Assembly: GCA_018268875.1 (NCBI GenBank)
Contig: JAFDVT010000539.1
Coordinates: forward strand, 1-5,713
Direction of reading: 5' to 3'
Length of the DNA: 5,713 bases
Source of the DNA: Acidobacteriota bacterium
Lineage (GTDB): Bacteria > Acidobacteriota > Terriglobia > Bryobacterales > Bryobacteraceae
Below, piece by piece: positions 4,336 to 5,713 of this stretch (position 1 is the stretch's first letter; each line of letters starts with the position of its first letter). The notes under the pieces were generated by a model. It worked only from the letters and a program-made list of their open reading frames with translations. It did no database searches and was not told the origin of the DNA. Position numbers and translations under genes: made by a program.

Positions 4336-5713
4336 ATGGAACATTCGAGACCCACACGAAACCGGCGCGAGTTCCTGACGGACGCCTTCAACGGTTTTGG
4401 CGCGCTGGCGTTCGCGTCCATGTTGCAGGCGGCCAATCCGCTCGCGCCCAAGGCGCCGCACGACGAGGCGAAGGCCAAGGCCGTCATCCTCTTGTTCATG
4501 GCCGGCGGACCCAGCCACATCGAAACGTTCGACCCCAAGCCGCTCTTGAACGAGCTGAACGGTCAGAAGCGCCCGGCGCATTTTGGCGAGGCGAAGTACC
4601 AGTTCGTGTCCAAGGACGCCCGCCTGATGGGCACCAAGCGGACGTTCAAGAAGTACGGACAAAGCGGCATCGACGTGTCCGACCTGTTCCCGCACCAGGC
4701 CAAGATCGTCGACGACCTGGCGATCATCCGCAGCGTCCAGGCCGACATGGTGGTGCATTCGGCGGCGCAATATCAGTTGATGACCGGGCGCATCATCCCG
4801 GGCTTCCCATCGATGGGTTCGTGGGCGATTTACGGCCTGGGTTCGGAGAGCGATTCCCTGCCCGCCTATTGCGTCCTGCCGGATCCACGCGGTGCGATCG
4901 AAGCCGGCCAACCGATGTACGGCAATGGATTCCTGCCGGCGGTGTATCAGCCGACGGTCCTGCGGCCGGGCAAGACTCCGGTGTTGAATCTGAATCTGCC
5001 GTCAGGCGTCGATCTCGAAGACCGCCGTAAAACGCTGAAGCTGATTCGCGAACTCAACGAAGCCAACCAGGGCTTCACCGATCCCGAGTACGCGGCGCGC
5101 ATTCAGAGTTACGACACGGCGTTCAAGATGCAGACCGAAGCGCCCAAAGTGTTCGACATCTCGACCGAATCGCAGGAAACGCTGGACCTGTACGGCGTGG
5201 GTAAAACGCCCACCGACGACATGGCCCGCCGCTGTCTGCTGGCGCGGAAACTGGTGGAAAAAGGCGTACGGTTTGTGTGCGTCGTGCACGGCGGAGGTCC
5301 CGGGGATCAGCAGTGGGACGCGCACGCCGACATCGAAGAAAATCACCCGCGCATGGCCGCCCAGAGCGATCAACCGGTGGCCGCGCTGATCCAGGATCTG
5401 AAGCGTCGCGGGATGCTCGATTCGACGCTGGTGGTATGGGGCGGCGAATTCGGCCGGTCGCCGGAAGCGGAAGGCGGCAAGGGTCGCGACCATCACAACT
5501 TGGGCTTCACGATGTGGATGGCGGGCGGTGGCATCAAGGGCGGCACCATCGTCGGAGCCACCGACGACATCGGCCTGCGAGCCGTGGAGGAACCGCATCA
5601 CCTGCGCGATATCCATACGACGATCCTGCATCAACTAGGACTCAACCAGCATCAGTTGAGCTTCCTGCACCAGGGACGCCGCGAACGCCTGACCGAACTC
5701 GAAGGCCAGGTAA
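4336..5713 (+). CDS. Tat-exported DUF1501 protein (alkaline phosphatase/sulfatase superfamily), 3' end outside the window
   Basis: Translation from the ATG at 4336 is open for 459 codons to the edge of the window. The N-terminus holds a twin-arginine motif (R10-R11-E-F-L) followed by the hydrophobic stretch GFGALAFASML, so it should be exported folded. DUF1501 hallmarks follow in order: FMAGGPSHIETFDPKP (54-69), HSAAQYQLMTG (141-151), QWDAHADIEENH (326-337), WGGEFGRSP (368-376) and GRDHHNLGF (383-391). The conserved His, Asp and Glu residues suggest a metal-dependent hydrolase core like that of alkaline phosphatases and sulfatases, but no substrate is established for the family. Eight bases separate it from the DUF1549/DUF1553 gene, and the two are a recurrent pair in Planctomycetes and Acidobacteriota. 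The last bases read TAA but are out of frame. Relatives end only a few residues beyond the corresponding point, so the gene is nearly complete here. Confidence 0.95.
   Translation, partial: MEHSRPTRNRREFLTDAFNGFGALAFASMLQAANPLAPKAPHDEAKAKAVILLFMAGGPSHIETFDPKPLLNELNGQKRPAHFGEAKYQFVSKDARLMGTKRTFKKYGQSGIDVSDLFPHQAKIVDDLAIIRSVQADMVVHSAAQYQLMTGRIIPGFPSMGSWAIYGLGSESDSLPAYCVLPDPRGAIEAGQPMYGNGFLPAVYQPTVLRPGKTPVLNLNLPSGVDLEDRRKTLKLIRELNEANQGFTDPEYAARIQSYDTAFKMQTEAPKVFDISTESQETLDLYGVGKTPTDDMARRCLLARKLVEKGVRFVCVVHGGGPGDQQWDAHADIEENHPRMAAQSDQPVAALIQDLKRRGMLDSTLVVWGGEFGRSPEAEGGKGRDHHNLGFTMWMAGGGIKGGTIVGATDDIGLRAVEEPHHLRDIHTTILHQLGLNQHQLSFLHQGRRERLTELEGQV

Noticed and set aside
2072..4357. A 761-codon open frame on the minus strand, antisense to the whole DUF1549/DUF1553 gene and overlapping the start of the SMP-30-like gene.
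   Set aside because: The plus strand here encodes a clear DUF1549/DUF1553 protein, and the lower part overlaps the recognisable SMP-30-like gene on the same strand in another frame. The antisense product is rich in Arg, His and Gln with no known domain, as expected for a shadow in GC-rich DNA.
3910..5634. Antisense open frames of 333 and 210 codons opposite the DUF1549/DUF1553 and DUF1501 genes (3910-4911 and 5002-5634).
   Set aside because: Both lie opposite well-supported conserved proteins and show no family motifs; their length follows from the high GC content at third codon positions.

Overview
The window reads as a compact stretch of a GC-rich (roughly two-thirds G+C) bacterial chromosome. 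It holds five protein-coding genes and no recognisable RNA gene, mobile element, CRISPR array or phage signature. A DUF1549/DUF1553 gene followed directly by a DUF1501 gene is typical of Planctomycetes, Verrucomicrobia and soil Acidobacteriota. The proline-rich protein with an 'IPAGT' domain and glycine zipper, together with the PilZ and SMP-30 proteins, makes a Solibacter/Bryobacter-like acidobacterium the best guess. That assignment is inference from family composition; no marker gene is present.

Layout: (1) 4-1002, plus strand: a membrane-anchored, proline-rich envelope protein whose C-terminal domain resembles the VirB10/TrbI fold in motif order and carries a glycine-zipper segment. (2) 1012-1314, minus strand, converging on gene 1 with a 9-base gap: a small single-domain PilZ protein with both c-di-GMP-binding motifs intact. 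(3) 1315-1406: the only real intergenic stretch, about 90 bases and less GC-rich. It contains a perfect 6-bp-arm hairpin, a second smaller inverted repeat and a possible promoter for the PilZ gene. (4) 1407-2336, minus strand: an exported SMP-30/gluconolactonase-like beta-propeller in which one expected metal ligand is replaced by glycine. (5) A very short divergent gap. (6) 2375-4327, plus strand: a secreted DUF1549 (PSCyt2)/DUF1553 (PSD1) protein with a CxxCH motif. (7) 4336 to the window edge, plus strand: a Tat-exported DUF1501 protein of the alkaline phosphatase/sulfatase superfamily. Its reading frame is still open at the last base.

How the genes may work together: the DUF1549/DUF1553 and DUF1501 genes are 8 bases apart and almost certainly co-transcribed. 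They form a widespread envelope pair of unknown biochemical function, with one partner carrying a Sec-type signal and the other a Tat signal. The divergently placed SMP-30-like protein is also predicted to be exported, so a shared periplasmic role (perhaps sugar or polysaccharide catabolism) is possible but not shown by the sequence. The PilZ protein would be the cytoplasmic c-di-GMP-responsive element. Nothing here amounts to a clearly new system. The points most worth checking are the VirB10-like architecture of gene 1, the altered active site of the SMP-30 protein and the uncharacterised CxxCH/DUF1501 pair.
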